In this document: positions 45,671 to 54,462 of the stretch, piece by piece
Layout of the letters: each line of letters starts with the position of its first letter
How positions within the stretch are numbered: position 1 is the stretch's first letter
NCBI GenBank assembly: GCA_016712265.1
Contig: JADJRJ010000031.1
Span: forward strand, 744,001 to 808,000
Direction: 5' to 3'
Length of the DNA: 64,000 bases
Source: Gemmatimonadota bacterium
GTDB lineage: Bacteria; Gemmatimonadota; Gemmatimonadetes; Gemmatimonadales; Gemmatimonadaceae
Made by a program: the position numbers and the translations under genes
The notes under the pieces: generated by a model
Seen by the model: only the letters and a program-made list of their open reading frames with translations
Databases searched by the model: none
What the model was told of the DNA's origin: nothing

Positions 45671-45691
45671 CGGGGCGCCTAACGCGCCCCG
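45671..45691. terminator. Bidirectional hairpin between converging genes
   Basis: CGGGGCG (45671-45677), loop CCTAACG, CGCCCCG (45685-45691). It lies between the serine hydrolase stop (45664) and the ACAD stop (45679) and overlaps the latter. There is no T-tract on either strand. Confidence 0.5.
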
Positions 45692-46881
45692 CGCAGCTCC
45701 AGGCGGGCCACGGTGCGCTGGTGCACCTCGTCCGGCCCATCCGCGATGCGCAGCGACCGCTGCCCCGCGTACATGCTCGCGAGGGGATGGTCCGCCGACA
45801 GCCCGCCGCCCCCGTGCGCCTGGATCGCCAGGTCGATCACGCGACAGGCCATACGCGGGGCCACCACCTTGATCATGGCGATCTCCTTCTGGGCGCCCTT
45901 GATCCCCACGGTGTCCATCATCCACGCCGCCTTGAGCACCAGCAGGCGCGCCATGTCGATCTCGCACCGCGCGTCGGCGATCCGCTCATGCCACAGGGAT
46001 TGCTCGGCCACCGGCTTGCCGAAGGCCACGCGGGACTGCAAGCGCGCGACCATCATCTCGAACGCACGCTCCGCCGCGCCGATTGACCGCATGCAGTGGT
46101 GGATCCGCCCGGGGCCGAGCCGCCCCTGCGCGATCTCGAATCCACGACCCTCGCCAAGGATCATCTGGTCCGCCGGGACGCGCACTCCCTGGAAGTCGAT
46201 CTCGCAGTGCCCGTGCGGGGCGTCGTCGTAGCCAAACACGCTGAGCGTGCGGACGATGCGCACCCCCGGCGCGTTCCGCGGCACGAGGATCATCGAGTGC
46301 TGCTGGTGCCGCGGCGCCGCCGTGCTGCTGCGCCCCATCACGATGAACAAGGCGCAGCGGGCGTCGGCCGCGTTCGTCGCCCACCACTTGCGCCCGTTCA
46401 GCACGTAATCGTTCCCGTCGCGACGGATCTCCAGCGCGACGTTGGTCGCGTCGGATGACGCCACGTCGGGCTCGGTCATCACATAGGCCGAGCGGATCTC
46501 GCAGGCGAGCAGCGGGGTCAGCCAGCGCGACTGTTGGTCTGGCGTGCCGTAGCGATCCAGCACTTCCATGTTGCCGGTGTCGGGCGCGGCGCAGTTGAAC
46601 ACCTCGCTGGCCCATTCCACCCGGCCCATCACCTCCGCGAGGTGTGCGTACTCGACGTTACTCAGCCCGGCGCCGCGGCTGCTGTGGGTCAGGAAGAGGT
46701 TCCAGAGGCCCGCCGCGCGGGCGTGGGCACGCAGCTCATCCACGAATCCTACCGGCGCCCACCGGTCGCCCGCTTCCACCTCGGCACGGTATCGCGCTTC
46801 GTTGGGGTACACGTGCGCGGCCATGAAATCGTGAAGTCGCGCCAGCAGCTCGGCGGTGCGCGGTGTCGGCTGGAAGTCCAT
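45679..46881 (-). CDS. Acyl-CoA dehydrogenase, ACAD10/11-like
   Basis: A 400-residue FAD enzyme that introduces the alpha-beta double bond in acyl-CoA. Motifs: YVMTEPDVASSDATNVALEI (flavin and substrate binding), WWATNAADARCALFIVMG, GRIHHCMRSIGAAERAFEMM and the C-terminal IQAHGGGGLSADHPLASMY with RIADGPDEVHQRTVARLEL, in which the TEPDVASSDATN and HHCMR elements are those of the ACAD10/11 branch. It lies downstream of an APH-family kinase gene on the same strand. In animal ACAD10/11 the two are fused. The start at 46881 (MDFQPTPRTAELL) gives a normal length. Confidence 0.9.
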   Translation of the reverse strand: MDFQPTPRTAELLARLHDFMAAHVYPNEARYRAEVEAGDRWAPVGFVDELRAHARAAGLWNLFLTHSSRGAGLSNVEYAHLAEVMGRVEWASEVFNCAAPDTGNMEVLDRYGTPDQQSRWLTPLLACEIRSAYVMTEPDVASSDATNVALEIRRDGNDYVLNGRKWWATNAADARCALFIVMGRSSTAAPRHQQHSMILVPRNAPGVRIVRTLSVFGYDDAPHGHCEIDFQGVRVPADQMILGEGRGFEIAQGRLGPGRIHHCMRSIGAAERAFEMMVARLQSRVAFGKPVAEQSLWHERIADARCEIDMARLLVLKAAWMMDTVGIKGAQKEIAMIKVVAPRMACRVIDLAIQAHGGGGLSADHPLASMYAGQRSLRIADGPDEVHQRTVARLELRGAR

Positions 46882-46987
46882 TCCCCAAGCTACGCTGCGG
46901 TATTTCCGGCGGCGACCACGACCCATCCGACGACGGCGGGTCACTCACGTGCGAGGGCGTGGCAGTCGGAACGCCGGCCCGGCGACC

Positions 46988-48034
46988 TTACACGGAACGG
47001 GCCAGGGCCCAGGCGCCGTCCGCGATCGGTTCGACCAGGCGTCCCATCTCCGTCGCACGTGCACTGGACGCATTCCCATCGATGGCACGCCGAGCGACCC
47101 CCTCGAGGATCGCCGCCAGGCGAAAGAGGTTGTACACGATCGCGACGTCCCAGTCATCGGGACGTTTGAGCCCGGTGCGCTCGCTGTACATCGCCAGGTA
47201 TTCGGCCTCGTCCGGGAGCCCCTCGCGCACGAGGTCCACGCCGCGCAGGCTTCCGAAGGCCCCTTCCGGGAGGTGCCAGACCATGCACTGGTAGCTCAGG
47301 TCCGCCAGCGGGTCGCCTAACGTGGACAGCTCCCAGTCAATCACCGCGCGCACCACTGGGGCGTCGGGATCAAAGATCAGGTTGTCGAGCCGGAAGTCGC
47401 CGTGCAGGATCGCCGACCGGCCGGACTCGCGCGGTTGGTGGTCCCGCAGCCAATGGACGAGGGCATCCATCGCCGGGATGTCGCGCGTGCGTGAGGCCAG
47501 GTACTGCTCGGACCACCGGGCGACCTGCCGCGCGAAGTAGCCGTCGCGACGGCCGAAGTCCCCAAGGCCCGCGCCGTCGATGTCGATTGCGTGGAGCCGG
47601 GCGAGGACGCTGGCCATTTCGGCGAACATCACGCGACGGCCGGCGGCAGGCACGCGCGGCAACCGCGGATCCCAGTGGATGGTCCCCTCGACGTACTCCA
47701 TCACGAAAAACGGCGTGCCGATCACCGACGGGTCGTCGCAGAGGGCCAACGGCCGTGCGACCGGGAATCCAGCGGCGTGCAGCGCTCGGGTGACGCGGAA
47801 TTCGCGGTCGACGGCGTGCGCCGTGCGCAGGGTGGGCCCGGCGGGCTTGCGGCGCAGGACGTACTGCCCCGCGGACGCGGTGAGCAGGAAGGTCGGGTTC
47901 GACTGACCACCCGCGAACTGCGCGACTTGGACAGGCCCTTCGCACGGACCGACCTCCTGGCGCAGCCACGCCACCACGCGCTCCAGCTCAAACGCGTGGG
48001 CCGGATCCACCGGACGAGTTGTCGCCGAGCTCAT
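46988..48034 (-). CDS. Phosphotransferase of APH family, ACAD10/11 kinase-domain-like
   Basis: A 348-residue cytoplasmic kinase. Motifs: FAGGQSNPTFLLTASAGQYVLRRKP (nucleotide-binding strand pair), FFVMEYVEG hinge, ILHGDFRLDNLIFD (catalytic HGDxxxxN) and AVIDWELSTLGDPLADL (metal-binding DW-E). It belongs to the acyl-CoA-linked APH group, not to antibiotic kinases. With the ACAD gene 107 bases downstream it matches the two halves of ACAD11. Such kinases phosphorylate the 4-hydroxyl of 4-hydroxyacyl-CoA (also LvaA in levulinate catabolism). The ATG at 48034 is taken; the open frame runs further upstream. Confidence 0.88.
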   Translation of the reverse strand: MSSATTRPVDPAHAFELERVVAWLRQEVGPCEGPVQVAQFAGGQSNPTFLLTASAGQYVLRRKPAGPTLRTAHAVDREFRVTRALHAAGFPVARPLALCDDPSVIGTPFFVMEYVEGTIHWDPRLPRVPAAGRRVMFAEMASVLARLHAIDIDGAGLGDFGRRDGYFARQVARWSEQYLASRTRDIPAMDALVHWLRDHQPRESGRSAILHGDFRLDNLIFDPDAPVVRAVIDWELSTLGDPLADLSYQCMVWHLPEGAFGSLRGVDLVREGLPDEAEYLAMYSERTGLKRPDDWDVAIVYNLFRLAAILEGVARRAIDGNASSARATEMGRLVEPIADGAWALARSV

Positions 48035-48175
48035 CGTGCGAATGAAGCACCCCCCGTGCCCCTCGGCAACGGGCACGGCTGGCCCGCCGGCGTCCCCCGG
48101 AGAGGGGGCGCCCTCGTTGCCCAAGGTCAGGTCGGGGATGCATCGTTCCCGTTCCATCCTGACGGACCTTTCTAC

Positions 48176-50194
48176 ATGCACTCCTTCACACGTGCCGCCG
48201 CGCTACTCGGCGCCGTTTCGCTGCCGGCGGTAACCGCGGCCCAGACGCCGGAAGTCGCGCGGCTCATCGTGACTCCGGCCAAGCCCACGGTGGTCGCCGG
48301 GGACACCATGCGACTGCGTGCCCAGGCGGTGGATGCCCAAGGGCGTCCGGTTGCCGGCGTGCGCTTCCTCTTTCTGGGACAGGGGGCGCGATTCGAGGGC
48401 CAGGTGGACTCGCTCGGCCTGGTCACGTCCGGCGCGACCGGTACCCTCCCGGTGGCGGTGACGGCGCTGATCCCCGGTCAACGGCCAAAGACGGAACGCA
48501 TCGAGGTGAAGATGGTCCCGGGCCCGGCGGCCACGATCACCCCGAGTTATGGGGCGGTGAAGATGGCCCTCGGCCAGCGGCTGCGGATCGGTGGTCAGGT
48601 GTTCTCGAAGACCGGCGATCCGCGTCCCGATGAGCGGATCAGCTGGCGGTCGTCCGCACCGGCAATCGTGCGAGTGGACCAGGACGGGATGCTCGCCAGT
48701 GCAGGTGCCGGGCGCGCGACCCTGACCGGCTCGTCGGGTGCCGCCACCGTGACGGTTCCGGTGGAGGTGCTCAATACGACGGTCGCGTCGATGGAGTTGT
48801 CCCCGGCCCGCGTGGACGCCCGGCAGGGCGACGTGGTGCGCTTCAAGACGGTCGCGAAGGATGCACGCGGTCGCGAGATCGCGGGCCTCTCAACGGGGTG
48901 GTCCTTTTCGCCGGGTGAGGGGATCATCGCGCAGGATGGGGCGTTCACCGGGTACGCGCCCGGTGAGTTCGTGGTGACGGCGAGCCAGGGGTCGCGTACC
49001 TCCCAGGCCGTGGTGCGGCTCGCCCCGCGCGACGTGCGACGACCGCTTTCTGTCGTTGGTCGCCTGCCGCGCACGCGCTTCTCCACGGAGGAAGTCTGGA
49101 TTCACCCGGACGGCAAGCACGCCTACCTCGGGAGCGGTGGCGGCGGTGACGTGATGTACGCCATCGATATCAGCAACCCGGCCCAGCCGGTCGTGACCGA
49201 CTCGATCGTGTCCAACACCCGCCGCGTCAACGACGTGATGACGACCCCGGACGGGAAGTTCCTGGTCTTCACGCGCGAGGGGGCCAGCGACCGCAAGAAC
49301 GGGATCGTGATCTGCTCGCTCGAGGACCCGAAGCACCCGAAGGTGATCAGCGAGTTCACCGACGGCGTCACGTCCGGCGTGCACTCGTCCTTCATCTTCA
49401 AGCAGGAGAAGTACGGGACGCACATCTACCTCACGAACGACGGCACCGGCGCGCTGCATGTCATCGACATCAGCGACCCGTACAAGCCGAAGGAGGTCGC
49501 CCAGTGGAAGACCCCCAAGGCCCATGGCGACGTCGGGCGCACGTTGCATGACATCGACGTGCAGGACGGCCTGCTGTACGGCAGCTGGTGGAACGACGGC
49601 CTCGTGATCCTCGACGTGGGCAACGGCGTCAAGGGTGGTTCGCCGAGCAATCCGCAGTTTGTCTCACAGTTCAAGTACGATCTCAACGCCCTGTACCGGG
49701 ACGTCGAGGCGAGTGGTGGCCCCGGCTTCATTCGCGGCACCCACACGGCCTGGCGCCACAAGAACTACGTCTTCATTGCCGACGAGGTCTTTCCCGCCGC
49801 CGGTGTTAAGGGGGCCAAGGACGCCTCGGCCGGGCGGGCGTATGGCCGCCTGCAGGTCGTCGACGTCAGCGACATGAACAACCCGAAGTCCGTGGCCCAC
49901 TACGAGCCGGAGTTCGGCGGGGTGCACAACGTCTGGGTCGCCGGCGACACGCTCTACATGGGCGCGTACAACGGCGGCTTCCGCGCGTTCGATGTCAGCG
50001 GCGAGCTGCGTGGTGACCTGCGCGCCCAGGGGCGCGAGATTGCGCACCTCAACACCGCCGACATGGACGGGCGCGTGAAGAACGCGGCGATGACGTGGGG
50101 CGTCGTGGTCAAGAACGGGCTGGCCTACGTCAACGACATGTACAACGGGCTCTGGATCGTGCGCATCGAGCCGAAGCCGCAAGTGATCCCGTAG
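48176..50194 (+). CDS. Ig-like/LVIVD beta-propeller secreted protein, paralogue 3
   Basis: A 672-residue exported protein of the same architecture as the genes at 40406 and 42434. The signal peptide (MHSFTRAAALLGAVSLPAV) ends TAAQ; Ig-like domains at about 25-300; LVIVD propeller at about 310-668 (AYLGSGGGGDVMYAIDISNP, IYLTNDGTGALHVIDISD, LYGSWWNDGLVILDVGNG, LWIVRIEPKP). It is separated from its paralogues by the serine hydrolase and by the ACAD/kinase pair on the other strand. The ATG at 48176 is chosen for the signal peptide; the frame is open far upstream through antisense sequence. Confidence 0.88.
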   Translation: MHSFTRAAALLGAVSLPAVTAAQTPEVARLIVTPAKPTVVAGDTMRLRAQAVDAQGRPVAGVRFLFLGQGARFEGQVDSLGLVTSGATGTLPVAVTALIPGQRPKTERIEVKMVPGPAATITPSYGAVKMALGQRLRIGGQVFSKTGDPRPDERISWRSSAPAIVRVDQDGMLASAGAGRATLTGSSGAATVTVPVEVLNTTVASMELSPARVDARQGDVVRFKTVAKDARGREIAGLSTGWSFSPGEGIIAQDGAFTGYAPGEFVVTASQGSRTSQAVVRLAPRDVRRPLSVVGRLPRTRFSTEEVWIHPDGKHAYLGSGGGGDVMYAIDISNPAQPVVTDSIVSNTRRVNDVMTTPDGKFLVFTREGASDRKNGIVICSLEDPKHPKVISEFTDGVTSGVHSSFIFKQEKYGTHIYLTNDGTGALHVIDISDPYKPKEVAQWKTPKAHGDVGRTLHDIDVQDGLLYGSWWNDGLVILDVGNGVKGGSPSNPQFVSQFKYDLNALYRDVEASGGPGFIRGTHTAWRHKNYVFIADEVFPAAGVKGAKDASAGRAYGRLQVVDVSDMNNPKSVAHYEPEFGGVHNVWVAGDTLYMGAYNGGFRAFDVSGELRGDLRAQGREIAHLNTADMDGRVKNAAMTWGVVVKNGLAYVNDMYNGLWIVRIEPKPQVIP

Positions 50195-50219
50195 CCCCAA
50201 CGAGCCCGCGCGGATCCGC

Positions 50220-51620
50220 TTACAGGAAGACGGCTCCGTCCACCGCCGTCGGTGGGGATACCCCGAGCGCCCGCATGGCCGTCGGCAATACGTCGACGGT
50301 CCGTCGCGGTGCGGCCACGCATGGGCGATTCAGCAGCAGCGGGACGAGCATGTGATCGCGGTGCAGGGCCCCATGCGACGAATGGTGCGGGATCGGCTCG
50401 TATTTGGCCCGCAGGTCCCAGTCGCGCGCGGCCGAGACCATCAGGTCGCCGATCCGCGACGATCGCAGCATGGACACGACCTGGACCAAAACGTCCGGAT
50501 AGTCGGATGCACGGGTGGCGTCCCAGGCGCCCGTCGGGTCGCTCGCGGCCATGGCCCCGGTGCCTAACGGGTCCCCCGTCACGGGGTGGTAGCGGTACCA
50601 CCCCGCCTCGAGCGCGATCGTTCCGTGGCCGCGGCCCCGGCCGTGGACCTCGGCCCGCGTGGCATCCAGCGGGGCGATCACGAGGTCCACGGAGGGGCGC
50701 GCCAACAACGCCTCCAGCGTGCCCTGCCACTGGGAGCGCAGGGCGTCCCACCCCCTGGGCGCGCGCGCGGCAAGATCCAGGTACAGGTGGGCCATCGCAT
50801 TGCCGCTCACCATCACCGCCACGTCATGCCCGCCACCCAGGGTCCAGGGGTGGGCCAGCACGCGATGACCGTCCGCGCGCATCCACACGGCCAGGTCGTC
50901 GTGTTGCCGCACTGGGGAGTGCCCGTGGTCGCTCACAATCCACAGGTGCGTGTCGCGCCACGTGTCCGCGCGCTCGGCGTCGTGCCGGATCTCGGCCACG
51001 GCATCGTCCACAATGCGCATCGCATCGCGAACCACGCGGGCATCGTGCCCTTCCGAATGCGATGTCTTGTCAATGCCGGTAAACGCCGCAAAGACGAACT
51101 GTGGCCGATCCCGACGAATGCGGTGGGCGACGGCCTGTCCGATCTCGCGATCGATCGCGAGCCAGCCACGCACGTTGCCGCGAAAGTGCGTGCGGGCCGC
51201 CCGCAAGGCGAACGCTGCCCCGAAGCCGAGCCGGTCGCTCCAGGGGAGCCCGCGATGGATCACACTCAGCGCGCCAAGCCGACGCTCCGTCATCTCGTAC
51301 GCCGTGCGCGCATCACCGGTCAGGTCAGCGTCCACGTGGCGCATGCCCGAGCCCACGTAGCTCCGCGCGTGACCCATCAGGCGCCCAATGCGCCGCGATC
51401 GGTCAAACCAGCGCAGTCCTGGCAGTCCCACGTGACCCGGGAACATGCCCATGAGAAAGGGAGCGTAGGCCATCCCCGTCACCGAGGGCCAGCACGTCGT
51501 GACGACATGCGCGCCTCCCTCGGCGCGGAGTTGTGACATGGCCGGGAGCTCGCCGCGGTCCATCGCCGCAGCGAGGGTGTCCGGGCGCGCCCCGTCAGCG
51601 ACAAGGATGATGACGGGCAT
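50220..51620 (-). CDS. Alkaline-phosphatase-superfamily hydrolase (phosphodiesterase/nucleotide-pyrophosphatase type)
   Basis: A 466-residue metal-dependent phosphohydrolase. The N-terminus PVIILVADGARPDTL carries the first metal Asp; CWPSVTGMAYAPFLMGMFPGHVG is the nucleophile region; later FTGIDKTSHSEGHD and LWIVSDHGHSPV carry the second set of metal ligands (Asp..His and Asp-His), and HHSSHGALHRDHMLVPLLLN closes the site. No signal peptide, so it is predicted cytoplasmic. The start at 51620 is the family start. It is divergent from the LOG gene at 51681. Substrate unknown. Confidence 0.88.
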   Translation of the reverse strand: MPVIILVADGARPDTLAAAMDRGELPAMSQLRAEGGAHVVTTCWPSVTGMAYAPFLMGMFPGHVGLPGLRWFDRSRRIGRLMGHARSYVGSGMRHVDADLTGDARTAYEMTERRLGALSVIHRGLPWSDRLGFGAAFALRAARTHFRGNVRGWLAIDREIGQAVAHRIRRDRPQFVFAAFTGIDKTSHSEGHDARVVRDAMRIVDDAVAEIRHDAERADTWRDTHLWIVSDHGHSPVRQHDDLAVWMRADGHRVLAHPWTLGGGHDVAVMVSGNAMAHLYLDLAARAPRGWDALRSQWQGTLEALLARPSVDLVIAPLDATRAEVHGRGRGHGTIALEAGWYRYHPVTGDPLGTGAMAASDPTGAWDATRASDYPDVLVQVVSMLRSSRIGDLMVSAARDWDLRAKYEPIPHHSSHGALHRDHMLVPLLLNRPCVAAPRRTVDVLPTAMRALGVSPPTAVDGAVFL

Positions 51621-51680
51621 CGGTGGGTTGATTAAACTCAGGCGCGCGTGGGCGGCGAATACTTCACCAGAACAAGGGCG

Positions 51681-52616
51681 ATGGCAAATCGAAAGCCGCG
51701 TGCACGCGGACCCAAGTCGGCTGGCGGTCGTGCGATGGATCCCGATCGCCTCCTCAGTGCGAGTCAGGAAGCCGTCGCCGGGTTGCGTGAGCGAACCGAG
51801 CAAGGCCATCGTGCCGCCGGTCGCACCCCGCCCTCCGCTGTCCCCGGGATCCGGACGAGCGGCGCGCATCAGGCGATTGATACCTCGATCCGCGAGATCC
51901 TGCCGACCACCGAGGACGCCAAGCTCCTCCAGCACGGCATGCCGCACGTCGATTTCACGCGCTCCGACACCTGGCGCGTGATGCGGATCATGTCGGAGTT
52001 CATCGAGGGGTTTGATGTCTTCGCCGACGTCGAGAAGGGGGTGACCCTCTTCGGCTCGGCGCGCACCGGCCCCGACGATCCGCAGTACCAGGCCGCGCAG
52101 GAAGTGGCGCGCTTGCTGGCCGAGGCGGGCTTCGCGATCATCACGGGCGCGGGCCCAGGCATCATGGAAGCGGCCAACAAGGGTGCCAAGCTTGGCCACG
52201 GCCGTTCGATTGGCTGCAACATCGAGTTGCCCTTTGAGCAAGGGGCCAACCCGTACGTGGACACCCTCGTCAACTTCCGCTACTTCATGGTGCGGAAGAC
52301 GATGTTCATCAAGTACTCGAACGCGTTCATCATCTTCCCCGGCGGCTTCGGCACCCTCGACGAGTTGTTCGAGGCGCTGACGCTCATCCAGACAGGGAAG
52401 ATTTACCAGTTCCCGGTGATCCTGTTCGGCCGGCACTACTGGGCCGGGCTGGTGCGCTGGCTGCAATCGCGCGTGCTCAACGAGCGCAAGATCGCGGCGG
52501 GCGACATGGACCTCATGCTCGTGACGGACGATCCCCAGGAGGCCGTCCAGGCCGTGGTCGCCGCGTACGACGCCCAACTCAGCGCCGCCCGTCGGCGCCT
52601 GGAGCACACTCGATGA
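51681..52616 (+). CDS. TIGR00730/LOG family Rossmann-fold protein
   Basis: About 311 residues; LOG enzymes hydrolyse nucleotide 5'-monophosphates (cytokinin riboside or AMP/other NMPs) to base and ribose 5-phosphate. After a basic, probably disordered N-terminus of about 50 residues, the domain shows VTLFGSARTGPDDPQYQAA, AIITGAGPGIMEAANKGA, RYFMVRKTMFIKYSNAF and the signature FPGGFGTLDELFE (residues near 220). Its stop overlaps the next gene's ATG by four bases (52613-52616). The GTG at 51648 is an alternative start. Confidence 0.92.
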   Translation: MANRKPRARGPKSAGGRAMDPDRLLSASQEAVAGLRERTEQGHRAAGRTPPSAVPGIRTSGAHQAIDTSIREILPTTEDAKLLQHGMPHVDFTRSDTWRVMRIMSEFIEGFDVFADVEKGVTLFGSARTGPDDPQYQAAQEVARLLAEAGFAIITGAGPGIMEAANKGAKLGHGRSIGCNIELPFEQGANPYVDTLVNFRYFMVRKTMFIKYSNAFIIFPGGFGTLDELFEALTLIQTGKIYQFPVILFGRHYWAGLVRWLQSRVLNERKIAAGDMDLMLVTDDPQEAVQAVVAAYDAQLSAARRRLEHTR

Positions 52617-53851
52617 AGTCACGGAAATCGGCCGGGCGCTCGCTCGGCCTCAAGGGGTCGCGCGTGGGCAAGCCGGTCAAGCGGGCGAGTGCTTCCGGTG
52701 ACAAGGCCACGCAGAAGGCGGCGGCCGAGGCGCGCGAGCGGGCCGGCAAGGGACACACTATGGCCGCTTCCCGCTTTCTCCGGGGCCAGCGCATCATGCC
52801 GCGCAAGATCACGGGCAAGGAGCGCGTCGTTGACCTGATCGAGGGAACGTACCTCGCGTACAACGCCGGACGGCTCCGCGAGGGGTGCCAGTTGTTTGCC
52901 GACAAGATGCTCGAGCGCGACGTCACTATCGGCCTCACGATGACGGGGGCGCTGACGCCCGCCGGCCTCGGCATGGCGGCGGTGATCCCGCTCATCGAGG
53001 CGGGGTTTGTCGACTGGATCATCTCCACCGGCGCCAACCTGTACCACGACACGCATTTCGGGCTTGGCCTCGCCATGCACCGCGGCAACCCGTCCACCTC
53101 AGACGTGGTGCTGCGCGAGGAGGGCGTCGTGCGGATTTACGACATCTTCTTCGACTACGACGTGCTCCTGTCCACCGACGCGTTCTTTCGCGCCATCGTG
53201 CAGGGCAAGGAATTCCAGCGCACGATGTCCAGCGCGGAGTTCCACTGGCTCTGCGGCAAGTACGTCGCCGAGCGGGAACGCAAGCTGGGGATCGGGCAGA
53301 AGTCGCTGCTGAGCGCGGCGTACAAGTGTGGCGTGCCGATCTACACGTCGTCGCCCGGCGACTCGTCGATCGGGATGAACGTCGCCGCGCTCTCCCTGGA
53401 TGGCAATCGCTGCATGATCGATCCCAACGCCGACGTGAACGAGACGGCGGCAATTGTCCTCGGCGCCAAGCGACGGGGCGGCAAGAGCGCGATCACCATC
53501 CTCGGTGGGGGCAGTCCCAAGAACTTCGCCCTCCAGACGGAACCGCAGATCCAGGAAGTCCTCGGCATCGACGAACGAGGGCACGACTACTTCCTGCAGA
53601 TCACCGACGCGCGCCCCGACACTGGCGGACTGTCGGGCGCGACACCCGCCGAGGCGGTGAGCTGGGGCAAGATTGACCCGGATCGCCTCCCGGACGCCGT
53701 GGTCTGTTACCTGGACTCCACGGTCGCTCTCCCGCTCCTGACGTCGTACGCCCTCGCCAAGCGCCCCAAACGCCCGCTGCGCCGCTTGTACGACCAGCGC
53801 GGTGCGCTCATGCAGGCGTTGCGGGACGAATACGCGCGATCCAAGGGGTAA
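52613..53851 (+). CDS. Deoxyhypusine-synthase-like protein
   Basis: A 412-residue enzyme of the DHS superfamily: NAD- and spermidine-dependent transfer of an aminobutyl group. A basic, low-complexity N-terminus of about 55 residues precedes the fold: VDLIEGTYLAYNAGRLREGC, GLTMTGALTPAGLGMAAVIP, ISTGANLYHDTHFGL, CGVPIYTSSPGDSSIGMN and AITILGGGSPKNFAL, in which Lys303 is at the position of the catalytic lysine of eukaryotic DHS. Bacteria lack eIF5A, and some bacterial relatives make homospermidine, so that is the likeliest role. Coupled to the LOG gene by ATGA overlap. Confidence 0.9.
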   Translation: MKSRKSAGRSLGLKGSRVGKPVKRASASGDKATQKAAAEARERAGKGHTMAASRFLRGQRIMPRKITGKERVVDLIEGTYLAYNAGRLREGCQLFADKMLERDVTIGLTMTGALTPAGLGMAAVIPLIEAGFVDWIISTGANLYHDTHFGLGLAMHRGNPSTSDVVLREEGVVRIYDIFFDYDVLLSTDAFFRAIVQGKEFQRTMSSAEFHWLCGKYVAERERKLGIGQKSLLSAAYKCGVPIYTSSPGDSSIGMNVAALSLDGNRCMIDPNADVNETAAIVLGAKRRGGKSAITILGGGSPKNFALQTEPQIQEVLGIDERGHDYFLQITDARPDTGGLSGATPAEAVSWGKIDPDRLPDAVVCYLDSTVALPLLTSYALAKRPKRPLRRLYDQRGALMQALRDEYARSKG

Positions 53852-53861
53852 CGCGTCGGGC

Positions 53862-54290
53862 CTAGCGACGGAACACGAACTGGTCGCCGTTCGGCACACT
53901 CACATCGCCGACGGCCACGTCGGATGCGCTGTGCGAGCCGCGGTAGCGTACCGCGGTGTCCCCCGCGACGCGCATCGCCAGCTGGGTCCCTGCCAGGCCG
54001 TAACTCCCGCGCGCGGTGATCGTGCCGACTTGTTCCGAGCTCCCTCCTCTCGTTCGCACGATGTAGGACAGGATAAAGGTGGAATCGGTGGCCAGGGTCA
54101 GGGCGCCACGGGTCACCTCAACCACCGTTTGCGCTTGCACCACCTGCGCGGGGATGGACGCCCCGTTCACGGACACCAGGGAGTACACTACGCCGGGGCC
54201 CGTTTCGGGCTCGACGTCGTCCCCCAGCGGCTCCAGGGAGCAGGCGGCGGCCAGCAGGGCGAGGGCAGGGCGAAGGACGGACAGGCGCAT
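53862..54290 (-). CDS. Small lipoprotein of unknown function
   Basis: About 142 residues from the ATG at 54290. MRLSVLRPALALLAAAC is a lipoprotein signal with the lipobox LAAAC. The mature part is beta-rich (VVYSLVSVNGASIPAQV, GALTLATDSTFILSYIV, GTITARGSYGLAGTQLAMRV) and resembles small lipocalin-like secreted proteins common in this phylum. It converges with the DHS-like gene. Function unknown. Confidence 0.75.
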   Translation of the reverse strand: MRLSVLRPALALLAAACSLEPLGDDVEPETGPGVVYSLVSVNGASIPAQVVQAQTVVEVTRGALTLATDSTFILSYIVRTRGGSSEQVGTITARGSYGLAGTQLAMRVAGDTAVRYRGSHSASDVAVGDVSVPNGDQFVFRR

Positions 54291-54363
54291 GCGGGGTGGT
54301 GGAGGCGGGAACATCCAAGTTCAGCTGGGGTTCGGCGGGAGGCCAGCCCCCCGGGACCAACCG

Positions 54364-54392
54364 ATTGCCAAGGGCAAGGGCGGCCCCTAGGT
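54364..54392 (+). promoter_or_regulatory. Probable greA promoter
   Basis: TTGCCA (54364-54369), 17-base spacer, TAGGTT (54387-54392). Transcription would begin near 54399, giving a leader of about 64 bases that consists mainly of the hairpin at 54412-54450. Confidence 0.5.
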
Positions 54393-54411
54393 TGCCATCA
54401 GACCCTCCCTT

Positions 54412-54450
54412 GGCGCCCGGCCGCATCCTGACGGCCGGGCGCTCCCCTTT
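54412..54450 (+). terminator. Terminator-like hairpin in the greA leader (possible attenuator)
   Basis: GCGCCCGGCCG (54412-54422), 8-base loop, CGGCCGGGCGC (54431-54441), then TCCCCTTTT. A perfect 11-bp G+C stem with a T-tract, only 12 bases before the greA ATG. No gene on this strand ends just upstream (the DHS-like gene stops at 53851), so it may act on the greA transcript itself. Greek-key elongation factor leaders with terminators are known in E. coli (GraL). Confidence 0.6.
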
Positions 54451-54462
54451 TGTTGTCCAGCC

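Noticed and set aside
46988..48034. Aminoglycoside phosphotransferase (antibiotic resistance)
   Set aside because: Motifs and the adjacent ACAD place it with the acyl-CoA-linked APH kinases.
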